A stretch of 64,000 nucleotides of DNA, taken from contig NZ_PPSM01000025.1 in assembly GCF_002916655.1 (NCBI RefSeq), forward strand, positions 1-64,000. The letters run 5' to 3'. The notes below the pieces were generated by a model. It searched no databases. It saw only the letters and a list, made by a program, of their open reading frames with translations, and was not told the origin of the DNA. This DNA is from Novosphingobium sp. HII-3 (lineage in GTDB: Bacteria > Pseudomonadota > Alphaproteobacteria > Sphingomonadales > Sphingomonadaceae). The position numbers and the translations under genes are program-made. Within the stretch, counting starts at the first letter, position 1. Each line of letters opens with the position of its first letter. Shown piece by piece: positions 36,759-46,736 of this stretch.

Positions 36759-38786
36759 ATGCAAGCGCGCCGCTATCGCCACGTTATGACGCTGCTGTGT
36801 CATCTTCTGGCTTTTCTCTGCCTTTCCGCACCTCTGGCCGCGCAGGCGCAAACGAGGGCGAACCACATTGCGGCGGAGCTGATTGCCGGGCCCGTGATGG
36901 ACGGGCGGGCGACCTTGGCGATCCGGATGACACCGGATAGCGGTTGGCACGGCTACTGGCGCAATCCCGGTGACGCCGGGCTCGGCATGCAGCTGGAGTG
37001 GGATCTTCCCCAAGGCGTGACGGTCGGGGAGCCACGCTACCCCGTGCCGGCGACGCTGCTGGTGCAGGGCCTGATGAACCATGTCTATGAACGCGAGTAT
37101 GCCGTGCTCGTGCCCCTCACCGTGGCCGGCGCTTCGCGCTCGCTGCCGGTCAGGGTGAAGGCGCAGTGGCTGGCCTGCACTGACCAGATCTGCGTTCCCG
37201 AACGCGCGGAACTTGCCACTGAGATCAGGCCCGGCGCGGCTCATGATCCACGCATGGACGCGTGGACCCAGCATCTGCCCGCACCGCTCGATACGACGGC
37301 GACCTTCGAGCTGGACGACCGGGAACTGCGGCTGGCGGTACCCCTGCCCGCCTCGGTCCCACTGCAGAGCCCTCACCTCTTCATTCAGCAGGACAAGCTG
37401 GTCGACTATGCGGCGCCGCAGGCCTTCAGTCGGAAAGGCGACTTGCTGCTGGTGACGATCCCGCGGGCCCGGTTCGATCCGCGGGAGACGAGCGCTGTGG
37501 ACGCTGTCCTCAGGCTCGATGCCGCCGGCAACGGCATCGCTCTGAGGGCGAGCGTCGGGCAGGTGCCGGACGGCGGAACCGCTGTTGCCGGCAGCAATGC
37601 TCCGGCCCTGCCGCCCTTGCCATGGCTGCTGCTCGCGGCTCTTGCGGGCGGGCTGCTGCTCAACGTGATGCCCTGCGTCTTCCCGATCCTTTCGCTCAAG
37701 GCCCTGAGTCTGGCCCGGGCGGGGGAGAGCGAGGCCCATGCACGGGTCGAAGGTGCCGCCTATGCCGCAGGCGTCGTCGCCGCGTGCATGGGACTGGGCG
37801 GGGTGCTCCTGATGCTCCGAGCGGGCGGTGAGCAGGTCGGCTGGGCGTTCCAGCTGCAGGAACCGGGTGTCGTCATCGCCCTGTTCGCGCTTGCCGTCGC
37901 CATCACTGCCAATCTTCTGGGCGTGTTCGAGTTCAGCGTGCCGGGTTTTGCCAAGGTGGGCTCGCCGCAGGGTGCCTTCGCCACCGGCCTGCTTGCCGCT
38001 TTCGTCGCGACGCCCTGCACCGGCCCATTCATGGCAAGTGCCATGGGCGCCGCGCTCCTGCTCCCCGTCGGCCCTGCCCTGCTGCTCTTCGCCACGCTGG
38101 GGCTGGGAATCGCGCTGCCCTTTCTTGCCGTCTCCTTCGTGCCCGCCCTGCGCGCCCGTCTCCCGCGCCCCGGCAAGTGGATGGTCACCTTCCGCCGCGT
38201 CATGGCCGTGCCGATGGGGCTGACCGCACTCGCCCTCGCATGGCTGATCTGGCGTCTCGGAGGGCCCACATCGCTTGCTTATGTGACGGTGCTGGCGGTG
38301 CTGGTGCTAGCTCTTCTCGGCCTCGTCGGCAGGGCGCAGCGCAGCGGCAGGCGCGCGCTTCTCCCGGCCTTCGCCACGCTTGCTGTGCTGGCGGTGGGCG
38401 TTCTGACGATGCCCGACCCGGCGCCGCAGTCCCGGCCGGAGGCTTCCATCCTCAAAGCCCAAGTGTTCTCGCCCGAGGCGCTCGATCAGGCTAGGCGCAG
38501 CGGCAAACCGATCTTCGTGTACATGACCGCTGACTGGTGCCTTACCTGCAAGGTCAACGAAGCGGCGGCCATCGAGCGGGAGGAGACGCGGGCCGCGTTC
38601 CAGAAGGCGGGCGTCATCGTCCTGCGCGGCGACTGGACCCGCCGGGATCCGGCGATCACCCGCTACCTGACCGAGCGGGGCGCAGCGGGCGTGCCGCTGT
38701 ACGTGTGGTACGACAAGGAAGGCAGGGCAGAAACCCTCCCGCAGGTGCTCACCCCGGCCGTGCTGGAGCAGAAGGCCGGGGTTTGA
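36759..38786 (+). CDS. dsbD: Thiol:disulfide interchange protein, DsbD/ScsB type
   Basis: A 675-residue inner-membrane reductant shuttle in three parts. After a signal peptide comes a periplasmic domain (to about residue 280) with the ScsB-like CTDQICVPE cysteine pair; then eight or so membrane segments with redox Cys in NVMPCVFPILS and VATPCTGPFMAS; and a C-terminal thioredoxin-like domain with C594-L-T-C597. It moves electrons from cytoplasmic thioredoxin to periplasmic proteins. The N-terminal domain is longer than in E. coli DsbD. Confidence 0.88.
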   Translation: MQARRYRHVMTLLCHLLAFLCLSAPLAAQAQTRANHIAAELIAGPVMDGRATLAIRMTPDSGWHGYWRNPGDAGLGMQLEWDLPQGVTVGEPRYPVPATLLVQGLMNHVYEREYAVLVPLTVAGASRSLPVRVKAQWLACTDQICVPERAELATEIRPGAAHDPRMDAWTQHLPAPLDTTATFELDDRELRLAVPLPASVPLQSPHLFIQQDKLVDYAAPQAFSRKGDLLLVTIPRARFDPRETSAVDAVLRLDAAGNGIALRASVGQVPDGGTAVAGSNAPALPPLPWLLLAALAGGLLLNVMPCVFPILSLKALSLARAGESEAHARVEGAAYAAGVVAACMGLGGVLLMLRAGGEQVGWAFQLQEPGVVIALFALAVAITANLLGVFEFSVPGFAKVGSPQGAFATGLLAAFVATPCTGPFMASAMGAALLLPVGPALLLFATLGLGIALPFLAVSFVPALRARLPRPGKWMVTFRRVMAVPMGLTALALAWLIWRLGGPTSLAYVTVLAVLVLALLGLVGRAQRSGRRALLPAFATLAVLAVGVLTMPDPAPQSRPEASILKAQVFSPEALDQARRSGKPIFVYMTADWCLTCKVNEAAAIEREETRAAFQKAGVIVLRGDWTRRDPAITRYLTERGAAGVPLYVWYDKEGRAETLPQVLTPAVLEQKAGV

Positions 38787-38791
38787 GCGGG

Positions 38792-40183
38792 CTACTTCTT
38801 CGGCAGCTCCGGAGCGATCTGCGCAACCTTTTCAAGCTGGGGCCGCACGCTCTGCATGGGGCCGACCACAACCACGCTGAGGCCGTCTACGGCAAGCTCC
38901 CGCTTGGCCGCCGTCTGGAAGTCGCTCGCCGTCAGGGCATTGGTACGGCCGACGAAGCCGTCAAGGTAGTCGGCGCCAAGACCCAGTACGTCGAGGGTGG
39001 AGAGCCGCATCGCCAGTCCATCGCGCGAAGACAGGCCGAGCACGAAGGTGCCGTTCATGTAGTTGCGGATCCCCTGCACTTCGGCATCCGTGGGCAGCGT
39101 GTCCTGCATCACCCGGATCTCCTTGTAGATCTCCGATATGGCTGGTCCGGTCGATTCGGCGGTGATGTCCGCATCCTCCACCCAGCTGGTGCCCTGCACA
39201 CGCTGCACCAGCGCCGCTCCGGGCGAATAGGTGTACCCCTTGTCCTCACGGATGTTGCGCGTGATGCGTGAGGAAAAGTAGCCCCCCAGAAGCGTGCTGG
39301 CTGCCCGGAAATCGACATCGTAGCCCTGCTGGTCCACGCGCTTGCCGATCCAGACGGTCGACTGCGGCGCTCCGGGCCGGTCGATGAGGACGACCTTGGC
39401 GGGCGGTGCAGGGGGAGCCGCCACCTGCGTCGGTGGGGCGCCGGGCATCCAGCCCTGGAACGCCTTCTCCACGGCCGCGCGAACAGTTGCCGGATCGAAC
39501 CGCCCGACCACGTAGAGGTGCGTGCGGGTCGCACCGAAGTTTGCCTTGTGGAACGCCTTCACCTGATCCAGCGTGTAGCCCGAAAGCTGCTGCGCGGTAG
39601 GGAAAGTGCGCCCGTACGGGTGGTTCGGGTAAAGCGCCGCCGCGAACGCTTCGGACGCGATCGAGCCGGGGGTGGATTTCGCCACGGTCAGCGTACGGCC
39701 CAGATCCGCCTTGACCTTTTCCAGTTCCGAGGCCGGGAAATCCGGCCGCTGCAGAACGTCCGCCACCAGACCGATGGCGGCCGGTGCCGAGTCGCTGAGG
39801 ACGTCGATCATCGCGGAGGTCGAATCCGGCCCCGTCGTCAGGGAGAGATTGCCGCCCATGCCGGCTGCGACCTCGGCCAGCTGGTTGGCATCGCGTCCCC
39901 CCGCACCCTTCTGCATGAGGGTGCCGGTCAGATCGGCGAGCCATACATTCTGTCCGTCATCGATGTTCCCGGTCCGCACGGTGGCGAGGATCGTCACCTT
40001 CGGCACGTTGCCGTGCTGCGCCATCGTCACCTTCATGCCGTTGGGAAGCGTCAGTTCGGTGAGGGGCGGGAGCGCAAAGGGCTTGGCAGGGGCGGCGGCG
40101 GGCGGCGTCTCCCGCGCCAAGGCAGGCGTGGCGACGATCGCCAGCGCCGCCAGCGGAAGGACGAGATTGCGGATCTTCTTCAT
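38792..40183 (-). CDS. M16-family peptidase homologue lacking the zinc motif
   Basis: A 463-residue protein with signal peptide (RNLVLPLAALAIVATPALA) and the M16 fold. Where active members have HxxEH, this one has VWLADLTGTLM, so it should not bind zinc. The C-terminal RYxx-like segment (EDKGYTYSPGAAL) is intact. Such inactive partners form a heterodimer with the active peptidase, here the gene 11 bases upstream. The pair degrades peptides in the periplasm. ATG at 40183 is chosen, 15 bases inside the longest frame. Confidence 0.87.
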   Translation of the reverse strand: MKKIRNLVLPLAALAIVATPALARETPPAAAPAKPFALPPLTELTLPNGMKVTMAQHGNVPKVTILATVRTGNIDDGQNVWLADLTGTLMQKGAGGRDANQLAEVAAGMGGNLSLTTGPDSTSAMIDVLSDSAPAAIGLVADVLQRPDFPASELEKVKADLGRTLTVAKSTPGSIASEAFAAALYPNHPYGRTFPTAQQLSGYTLDQVKAFHKANFGATRTHLYVVGRFDPATVRAAVEKAFQGWMPGAPPTQVAAPPAPPAKVVLIDRPGAPQSTVWIGKRVDQQGYDVDFRAASTLLGGYFSSRITRNIREDKGYTYSPGAALVQRVQGTSWVEDADITAESTGPAISEIYKEIRVMQDTLPTDAEVQGIRNYMNGTFVLGLSSRDGLAMRLSTLDVLGLGADYLDGFVGRTNALTASDFQTAAKRELAVDGLSVVVVGPMQSVRPQLEKVAQIAPELPKK

Positions 40184-40194
40184 CGTTCGCTCCT

Positions 40195-41646
40195 TCACTT
40201 CGTGGCGGTGGTGGTGGCGGTGGGGACCGCAGTGGCCTCGCCGCTCGGTGCGACCGCGCCCGGCTTCAGGCTGATGATCGTGCGGTTGGTGGGCCGCAGG
40301 TATTCCCGCGCCGTCTTGCGGATCAGTTCGGGCGTGACCTGACCGATCTCCGCCTCCAGCCGGTTGATGCGTCCCGGATCGTCATCGAACAATGCGAAGC
40401 TGGCGAGCAGGTTGACGAGGCCGAAGCGGTAACCGTCTCCCAAGGTATCGTAGAGCTCGGAGCGGGCCTTGGTCTTGGCACGGTTCAGTTCCGTGGCGCT
40501 GACGAGGTTATCCTGCAGATCCTTCACCACGGCATCCACATCCGCGAGGATAGCGTCGTCCGTCACGTCGGCGCCATGGATCAACGTTCCGGACCAGAGC
40601 ATCGGGCCGTTGTAGTCGTAGGGGCTGCCCAGCGGCCAGTTGATCCCGCCCGAGACGTTGCCGGTGTAGCCCTTCTCGTTGACCAGCACCTTGGTGAGAC
40701 GGCTGTCGGCGCCCTGGATCAGCATCAGGTCGATCAGCCGCATCGCCGCCCATTCGGGTGTGTTCTTGGGCGGGACGTGATAGGCCCAGGCCAGCGCCGG
40801 CTGCGGAGCGAGCGCATCGGTCTTGACCGCGCGCTTCTCCTGCGTCTGGCGAGGCTCGGAGATGTCGGGGAACTGGAGATTCCTGGAAGCCGGTATCGGG
40901 CCGAAGTACCTCTCCACCCAGCCCATCACCTGCGCCGGGTTGACGTCCCCAGCGACCACCAGCACGGCATTGTTCGGCGCGTAGTACTCGTTGAAGAACT
41001 GCTGTACGTCGCCCAGGGTGGCCGCGTCGATCTCCTTCAGGTCACCGTAGAAGTTATGGGCGTTGTACCAGTTGGTGTTGGCCAGCTGGGGCAGGTCCAG
41101 CCAGGGGAAGCCGCCGTAGGGCTGGTTGAGGACATTCACCTTGACCTCGTTCTTCACCACACCCTGCTGATTGGTGAGGTTCTCCTGCGTGATGGCGAGG
41201 CCCTTCATTCGGTCCGCCTCGGCCCACAGGAACGTCTCGGTCGTGTTGCTGGGGATCGCCTGATAGTAGTTGGTGAAGTCGAACCGGGTGGATCCGTTCA
41301 GCACACCGCCGTTGGCGTTCACCAGCCCGATGAACTCCGCCTTACCGAGGTTCTTTGAGCCCTGGAACATCATGTGTTCAAACAGGTGCGCAAATCCGGT
41401 GCGATTGCGCGGTTCAAGGCGGAAGCCGATGCCGTAGTAGACCCCGATGGTTGCGGTAGGCACGGAGCGGTCCGGTGAAATGACGACCTTCAGGCCATTG
41501 GCGAGCTTGTGATACTCGACCGGCACCTCAGCCTTTGCGGGAGACATGGCTGCAACGGCCCCGGGCGCCGCCGACGCTGCGGGGGCGATCACCGCCGCCA
41601 GTGATGCGGCCGCAAGGAAGGCGGCTCGGTAGATGCCGAGTTTCAT
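40195..41646 (-). CDS. Zinc-dependent M16 peptidase
   Basis: A 483-residue periplasmic peptidase. After a signal peptide (AAFLAAASLAAVIAPAASA) the zinc motif is FAHLFEHMMFQGSKN (HxxEH) with the distal Glu in NEVKVNVL. The second half has NEKGYTGNVSGG, the substrate-binding RY-equivalent. It forms an operon with the inactive partner that follows. Relatives are pitrilysin and mitochondrial processing peptidase. The tail ends in a low-complexity Thr/Ala stretch. Confidence 0.92.
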   Translation of the reverse strand: MKLGIYRAAFLAAASLAAVIAPAASAAPGAVAAMSPAKAEVPVEYHKLANGLKVVISPDRSVPTATIGVYYGIGFRLEPRNRTGFAHLFEHMMFQGSKNLGKAEFIGLVNANGGVLNGSTRFDFTNYYQAIPSNTTETFLWAEADRMKGLAITQENLTNQQGVVKNEVKVNVLNQPYGGFPWLDLPQLANTNWYNAHNFYGDLKEIDAATLGDVQQFFNEYYAPNNAVLVVAGDVNPAQVMGWVERYFGPIPASRNLQFPDISEPRQTQEKRAVKTDALAPQPALAWAYHVPPKNTPEWAAMRLIDLMLIQGADSRLTKVLVNEKGYTGNVSGGINWPLGSPYDYNGPMLWSGTLIHGADVTDDAILADVDAVVKDLQDNLVSATELNRAKTKARSELYDTLGDGYRFGLVNLLASFALFDDDPGRINRLEAEIGQVTPELIRKTAREYLRPTNRTIISLKPGAVAPSGEATAVPTATTTATK

Positions 41647-41821
41647 GGCGATGTGTTCTCCCCGAAAGTCCCTGTTGATCGAACGGCGCCCGGCCCCGTC
41701 CGGACGTCCTCGGCCCGGTCCGCAGCCTTGCGACGAAACCAGACTAGCCAGCGCTCAACGGATTACAATCATCGATCTGCAGGCGATCCGCGCCGCTACC
41801 GGACCCGAGCGCCGGACGCGA

Positions 41822-42868
41822 TCAGAACCCTGCGCCGGCTGGCCAGTTTCGCCCCGCAAGCCCCATGACCTTGAACAGCTCGCCCATCTGCTCGGGCTGG
41901 ATCAGGCGATCCCGAGCCGTCGCGATCGCCTCGGCATGATCGGGAGCGGCAGCGCTGAGCTGGGCCGCACGCATTTCGATGCCGAGCGCGCGCAGGAAAT
42001 CCCCCTGCGTGGCCGTACCGAGATGACGCGCCCCGTTCGCCAGCGCCACATCCTTCATCGCGGCGAAGTCGACCAGACAGGTAAGGTCCGCCTCACCCGG
42101 CATTTTAAAGGGATCGACCTTCCGGTGCGCGCGAATTGCCTGCAGCGTGGATCCGGTTCGGGGTTCGGCATAGCCGTAGTCGATCAGCAGGGCCGTGCCG
42201 CCCTGCGCCTGCAGGCGCCGCGCGACTTCGTCGACCACCGCAGCCGCACCGGGACAGGTTTCGATGAGCGTCTGCTCGGGCTCATCGCGCCAGCGCTCGG
42301 GAACGGCGGCGTCCATCGGCCGGTCGCCGGCGACCGGCACGAACCGGTCGTCCCGAAGGCCCACCATGCGTTCACGCCATCCTTCGGCCGTCCTGACCAT
42401 CTGACGCACCGGCAGCGCGTCCAGGAATTCATTGGCAACCAGCAGCAGCGGCGCATCGTCGGGAAGAGTGTCGAGATCGTCGTGCCAGCGTGCATCAGGC
42501 ACGATCCCCGCCTGCACCTGGCGCAGGGCCGCGGACCCTTCGACCAGATGAACCGTCGGATTCAGCCCCTGCCTTCGCATGACCCGCAGCGCGTCGCGGG
42601 CCAGCGTGCCCCGGCCGGGGCCCAGCTCGACGTAGTGTACCTCCGCCGGTGCTCCGGCACGCGACCAGATGTCGACCAGCCACAACCCGATGAGTTCGCC
42701 GAACATCTGGCTGATCTCGGGGGCAGTGATGAAGTCACCCGCGCCGCCAAGCGGATCCTTCCCGGCGTAGTAGCGGGCGTTCGATTCGCCCATGTACTGC
42801 TGCAGGGAAATGGGCCCGCCAATGGCGATCAGCCGGCGAAACACCGCCGCCAGCGGTGACTGCGTCAT
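41822..42868 (-). CDS. SAM-dependent methyltransferase, MidA/NDUFAF7 family
   Basis: A 348-residue methyltransferase. The signature VHYVELGPGRGTLARDALR (motif I) and LLVANEFLDALPVRQ are characteristic; GTALLIDYGYAEP lies further on. The mitochondrial relative NDUFAF7 methylates an arginine of a complex I subunit; the bacterial target is not known for certain. Its ATG overlaps the lgt stop (ATGA). The longer reading to 43456 is only an open frame through lgt. Confidence 0.88.
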   Translation of the reverse strand: MTQSPLAAVFRRLIAIGGPISLQQYMGESNARYYAGKDPLGGAGDFITAPEISQMFGELIGLWLVDIWSRAGAPAEVHYVELGPGRGTLARDALRVMRRQGLNPTVHLVEGSAALRQVQAGIVPDARWHDDLDTLPDDAPLLLVANEFLDALPVRQMVRTAEGWRERMVGLRDDRFVPVAGDRPMDAAVPERWRDEPEQTLIETCPGAAAVVDEVARRLQAQGGTALLIDYGYAEPRTGSTLQAIRAHRKVDPFKMPGEADLTCLVDFAAMKDVALANGARHLGTATQGDFLRALGIEMRAAQLSAAAPDHAEAIATARDRLIQPEQMGELFKVMGLAGRNWPAGAGF

Positions 42869-43752
42869 CAGGTGATCTCGATGGGGCGCCGCATGGACAG
42901 CTCCGGACGGCCGAGCGCCCGCGCGACCAGGAACAGGCCGAGCAGGATCAACGGAACCGTGAGCCACTGTCCCATCGAGAGGCCGGTCGCCTGCGCGAAG
43001 CGCTGGAGCTGCGCATCCGGTTCGCGGAAGAATTCGACCAGGAAGCGGGCGGATGCGATGCCCACCGTGAATACGCCGACGAGCAGGCCGGGACGATAGC
43101 GGGCACGGCTCTTCCAGAACAGCGCGAGCATGACCACGATCATCAGCGCGCCTTCCAGGGCCGCCTCGTAGAGCTGGCTGGGATGGCGTGGAAGCGGCCC
43201 GGCATCCGGGAACACCATGGCCCAAGGCACGGAGTTGGGAGCGACGCGGCCCCACAACTCGCCGTTCACGAAGTTGGCAAGGCGGCCGAACAGCATCCCG
43301 AACGGCACACAGACGGCGATGTAGTCCGCGACGCGCACGAAGTTCAGCTGGTTGCGCCACGCGACCCAGGCCATTGCGAGGATGACGCCGATCAAGCCGC
43401 CGTGGAAGCTCATGCCGCCGTGCCACAGCTTCAGAAGTTCGGCGGGATGAGCCCACAGGCTTGGTATTTCGGAGCTGCCGCCAGTGTAGAAGGTGGCGTA
43501 GCCGAGCCGGCCACCGAGAATGATGCCGATCGTGCAGTAGAAGAAGAGGTCATCCGCGTGCCGCTGGGCAAGCGGTGCGCCGGGAGCCTTGATCATGCGG
43601 CTGAGGTGCCAGTACCCCAGCACGATGCCGGCGAGATAAGCCAGCGAGTACCAGCGAAGTTCGAAACTGCCGATGCGGAACAGGTAATTCTTGAGACCGA
43701 GATTGACCCAGTAAATCGGTTCGGCGGCTTCGCTGGCGGCAGCGGCAAGCAT
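42868..43752 (-). CDS. lgt: Prolipoprotein diacylglyceryl transferase
   Basis: A 294-residue inner-membrane enzyme that attaches diacylglycerol to the cysteine of prolipoproteins. Recognised by ELRWYSLAYLAGIVLGYW, the Lgt signature GMLFGRLANFVNGELWGR, HGGMSFHGGLIG with the catalytic His, and HPSQLYEAALEG. Seven membrane segments are expected. The ATG at 43752 gives the family length. The downstream methyltransferase gene overlaps it. Confidence 0.95.
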   Translation of the reverse strand: MLAAAASEAAEPIYWVNLGLKNYLFRIGSFELRWYSLAYLAGIVLGYWHLSRMIKAPGAPLAQRHADDLFFYCTIGIILGGRLGYATFYTGGSSEIPSLWAHPAELLKLWHGGMSFHGGLIGVILAMAWVAWRNQLNFVRVADYIAVCVPFGMLFGRLANFVNGELWGRVAPNSVPWAMVFPDAGPLPRHPSQLYEAALEGALMIVVMLALFWKSRARYRPGLLVGVFTVGIASARFLVEFFREPDAQLQRFAQATGLSMGQWLTVPLILLGLFLVARALGRPELSMRRPIEIT

Positions 43753-43931
43753 TGTCAGAGACAAGTGATGGACCTCGCGTGGTTCATGTCCTGGCAGGCC
43801 GGACGGCCTTCTGTCTGCGGCTTCTGGCATAGCCTGTCACGCGATGGTAGCCGCCAATTCATTTTCGTGCGCTACTGCGTACACTTGCCCCCGCTTCCCC
43901 TGGGCAGCGCCAGTCACTAGATCAAGGCTCT

Positions 43932-46685
43932 ATGCGCAGCGTCATTCGAATCCCCTCCCCCCGATCCGTCATCGACAGACGGGACCTCGTTTCCCGGATT
44001 GACGCGGTTGTGGCCGCGCAAGGCGCGGTGAAGGGCCGCAGGGCCATTGTGGAACTGCTGCGCGGTGCATTGGAAGACGGCCGCGAGGAAATCGCTCGCC
44101 GCCTGGTGGAAAAGCCCTCTGCCGGACACGAGGTCGCCGAGGCGCAGGCGTTCCTCACCGACCAGCTGATCCGTGTCGTTCATGACCACGTCGTCGCAAA
44201 CGTCTATCCCGCCAGCAATAGGTCGAAGGGCGAGCGCCTGACGATCATGGCAGTCGGCGGGTATGGCCGGGGCGAAATGGCGCCGCACTCGGACGTGGAC
44301 ATCGCCTTTCTCACCCCGATCAAGCAGACCCCGTGGTGTGAGCAGGTCATCGAGGCGATGCTGTACTTCATGTGGGACCTGTCGCTGAAGGTCGGCCATT
44401 CCAGCCGCTCGATCGACGATATGGTTCGCATGTCGAAAGCGGATCTGACGATACGGACGGCGATGCTGGAAGGGCGCTACGTCTGGGGCGATCAGGAGCT
44501 CTACGAAGAGGTGCGCCAGCGCTTCTGGCGCGACGTCGTGTCAGGCACGGAGCGCCAGTTCGTGGTTGAGAAACTGGCCGAGCGCGAGGAGCGGCACAAG
44601 CGCATGGGCGACAGCCGCTACGTGGTCGAGCCCAATATCAAGGAAGGTAAGGGCGGGCTGCGCGACCTCCACACGCTCTACTGGATCGGCAAGTACATCC
44701 ACAAGGTCCGCTCGCCCGCCGAGCTGGTGGACGTGGGCCTGCTGACCCAGCGGGAGTATCGCGCCTTCCGTCGGGCGGAGAACTTCTTCTGGGCCGTGCG
44801 CTGCCATCTGCACACCATCACCCGACGGGCCGAGGATCGCCTGACCTTCGACATGCAGCGCGAAGTCGCGGCCCGGATGAACTTCTCGGACCGGCCCGGC
44901 AAAAGCGCGGTCGAACGCTTCATGCAGATGTTCTTCCTTCAGGCGAAAGTTGTGGGCAACCTGACAGGAGTGTTCCTCGCCCAGCTCGACGAGCAGTTCG
45001 CCAAGCGCCAGCCTCGCGGCCTGCTTGCCGGGTTCCGCGCGCGCGAACGCCTGCTGCGCGGCTACAAGGTCTTCGGCGGGCGGCTGCGGGCTCCTTCGGA
45101 CGACTGGTTCGCGACGGATCCGGTGCGAATGATCGAGATCTTCGTCCTCGCCGAGCGGGAGGGGCTGGAGATCCATCCCGAGACGCTGCGCCTGATTTCC
45201 AGGGACGCCGCCCTGATCCGTGACGAGGTGCGCAACGACCGGCGCGCCAACGACCTGTTCATGGAGCTGCTGACCAGCCGCCGGAACCCGGAAGCGGCAT
45301 TGCGCAGCTTCAACGAAGCCGGCGTCTTCGGGCGCTTCGTCACCGAATTCGGCCGCGTCAACGCGCAGATGCAATTCGACATGTACCACCACTACACGGT
45401 GGACGAGCACACCATTCGGGCGATCGGCCTCCTGTCCCGCATCGAGAAAGGCGAGTTGATCGGCGATCATCCGCTCAGCCACGAGATCATCCACAAGATC
45501 CGCTCACGGCGCGCGCTTTACGTGGCCGTCCTGCTTCACGACATTGCGAAGGGGCGTCGCGGCGACCACTCGATCCTCGGCGCGGAGATCGCCCGGAAGC
45601 TGTGCCCCCGCTTCGGTCTCAACGAGGAAGAGACGGAGCTTGTCTCCTGGCTTGTACGCCAGCACCTGCTGCTCTCGGCCACCGCCTTCAAGCGCGACCT
45701 GTCGGACGCCAAGACGATCACGGACTTCGTGGAAGTGGTGCAGTCAGTGGACCGGCTGCGCCAGCTCACTGTGCTGACCATCGTCGATATTCGCGCGGTC
45801 GGCCCCGGCACCTGGAACTCCTGGAAGCGACAGCTGATCGCGTCGCTGTATGGCGCGGCGGAGGAGCGCCTGCGCCTCGGCCACGCGGAATTCGGGCGCC
45901 CGAGGCGGGTCGAGGCGAAGAAGATGACGGTGCAGGCGCTGGGCACGGAATACGCCGCGCTGATTGAACAGGTGGGCGGCACGTTCAACGACGCCTACTG
46001 GATCGCGGAGCCCGAGGATGTCATCGCACGCAACCTCGTGCAGCTCGCGGCGCTGGACGACCAGCCGCTCTCGATCGCAACCGAATACTACCCCGCGCGC
46101 GGTGCGACGCTGGTGACCGTGATCGCCTCCGACCATCCGGGGCTGTTCTACCGTATTGCCGGTGGCATCCATCTGGCCGGCGGCAACATCATCGATGCGC
46201 GCATTCACACGACCAAGTCCGGCCGCGCCGTCGACAACTTCCTTGTCCAGGATCCGCTCGGCCGCCCGTTCATGGAATATGCCCAGCTGCGACGGCTGGA
46301 ACTGACGATCGAAAACGCGCTGGCGAACCGCATCAAGATCCTGCCGCAACTGGTCGCCAAGCCCGATGCGCGCCCCCGCGCCGACGCCTTCGACGTGCGC
46401 CCGCGGGTCCTGTTCGACAACAAGGCCTCGAACCGCTTCACCGTCATCGAAGTCAATGCCCGCGACCGTCCGGCCCTGCTCAACCGCCTCGCTCATGCCC
46501 TGTTCGAATCCAAGCTGATGGTTCACTCCGCTCACATCGCCACCTACGGCGAGCGGGCCGCAGACACCTTCTACGTGACGGATCTGCTGGGAGAGAAGGT
46601 CACCGCCCCCACTCGCATACGCATGATCGAGCGTCGCCTGCTTGAAGCGGCCAGCGAACCGTCGCTTGAAGGGGCGGCGGCCTGA
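43932..46685 (+). CDS. glnD: PII uridylyltransferase/uridylyl-removing enzyme
   Basis: A 917-residue GlnD that modifies PII proteins according to glutamine. The nucleotidyltransferase site GGYGRGEMAPHSDVDIAF is at about residues 108-125, the HD domain LLHDIAKGRRGDHS at about 534-547, and two ACT domains (VIASDHPGLFYRIAGG and VNARDRPALLNRLAH) occupy the C-terminus. Length and order are normal. It links nitrogen status to glutamine synthetase and gene expression. Divergent from lgt. Confidence 0.96.
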   Translation: MRSVIRIPSPRSVIDRRDLVSRIDAVVAAQGAVKGRRAIVELLRGALEDGREEIARRLVEKPSAGHEVAEAQAFLTDQLIRVVHDHVVANVYPASNRSKGERLTIMAVGGYGRGEMAPHSDVDIAFLTPIKQTPWCEQVIEAMLYFMWDLSLKVGHSSRSIDDMVRMSKADLTIRTAMLEGRYVWGDQELYEEVRQRFWRDVVSGTERQFVVEKLAEREERHKRMGDSRYVVEPNIKEGKGGLRDLHTLYWIGKYIHKVRSPAELVDVGLLTQREYRAFRRAENFFWAVRCHLHTITRRAEDRLTFDMQREVAARMNFSDRPGKSAVERFMQMFFLQAKVVGNLTGVFLAQLDEQFAKRQPRGLLAGFRARERLLRGYKVFGGRLRAPSDDWFATDPVRMIEIFVLAEREGLEIHPETLRLISRDAALIRDEVRNDRRANDLFMELLTSRRNPEAALRSFNEAGVFGRFVTEFGRVNAQMQFDMYHHYTVDEHTIRAIGLLSRIEKGELIGDHPLSHEIIHKIRSRRALYVAVLLHDIAKGRRGDHSILGAEIARKLCPRFGLNEEETELVSWLVRQHLLLSATAFKRDLSDAKTITDFVEVVQSVDRLRQLTVLTIVDIRAVGPGTWNSWKRQLIASLYGAAEERLRLGHAEFGRPRRVEAKKMTVQALGTEYAALIEQVGGTFNDAYWIAEPEDVIARNLVQLAALDDQPLSIATEYYPARGATLVTVIASDHPGLFYRIAGGIHLAGGNIIDARIHTTKSGRAVDNFLVQDPLGRPFMEYAQLRRLELTIENALANRIKILPQLVAKPDARPRADAFDVRPRVLFDNKASNRFTVIEVNARDRPALLNRLAHALFESKLMVHSAHIATYGERAADTFYVTDLLGEKVTAPTRIRMIERRLLEAASEPSLEGAAA

Positions 46686-46736
46686 ATACGTTCCGGCGAA
46701 CAGCCCGAGCCCCAGTTCCTCCAACGGAGAAGAAGC

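Noticed and set aside
42869..43456. N-terminal extension of the MidA-type methyltransferase
   Set aside because: It lies wholly within lgt in another frame; the ATG at 42868 gives the family length.
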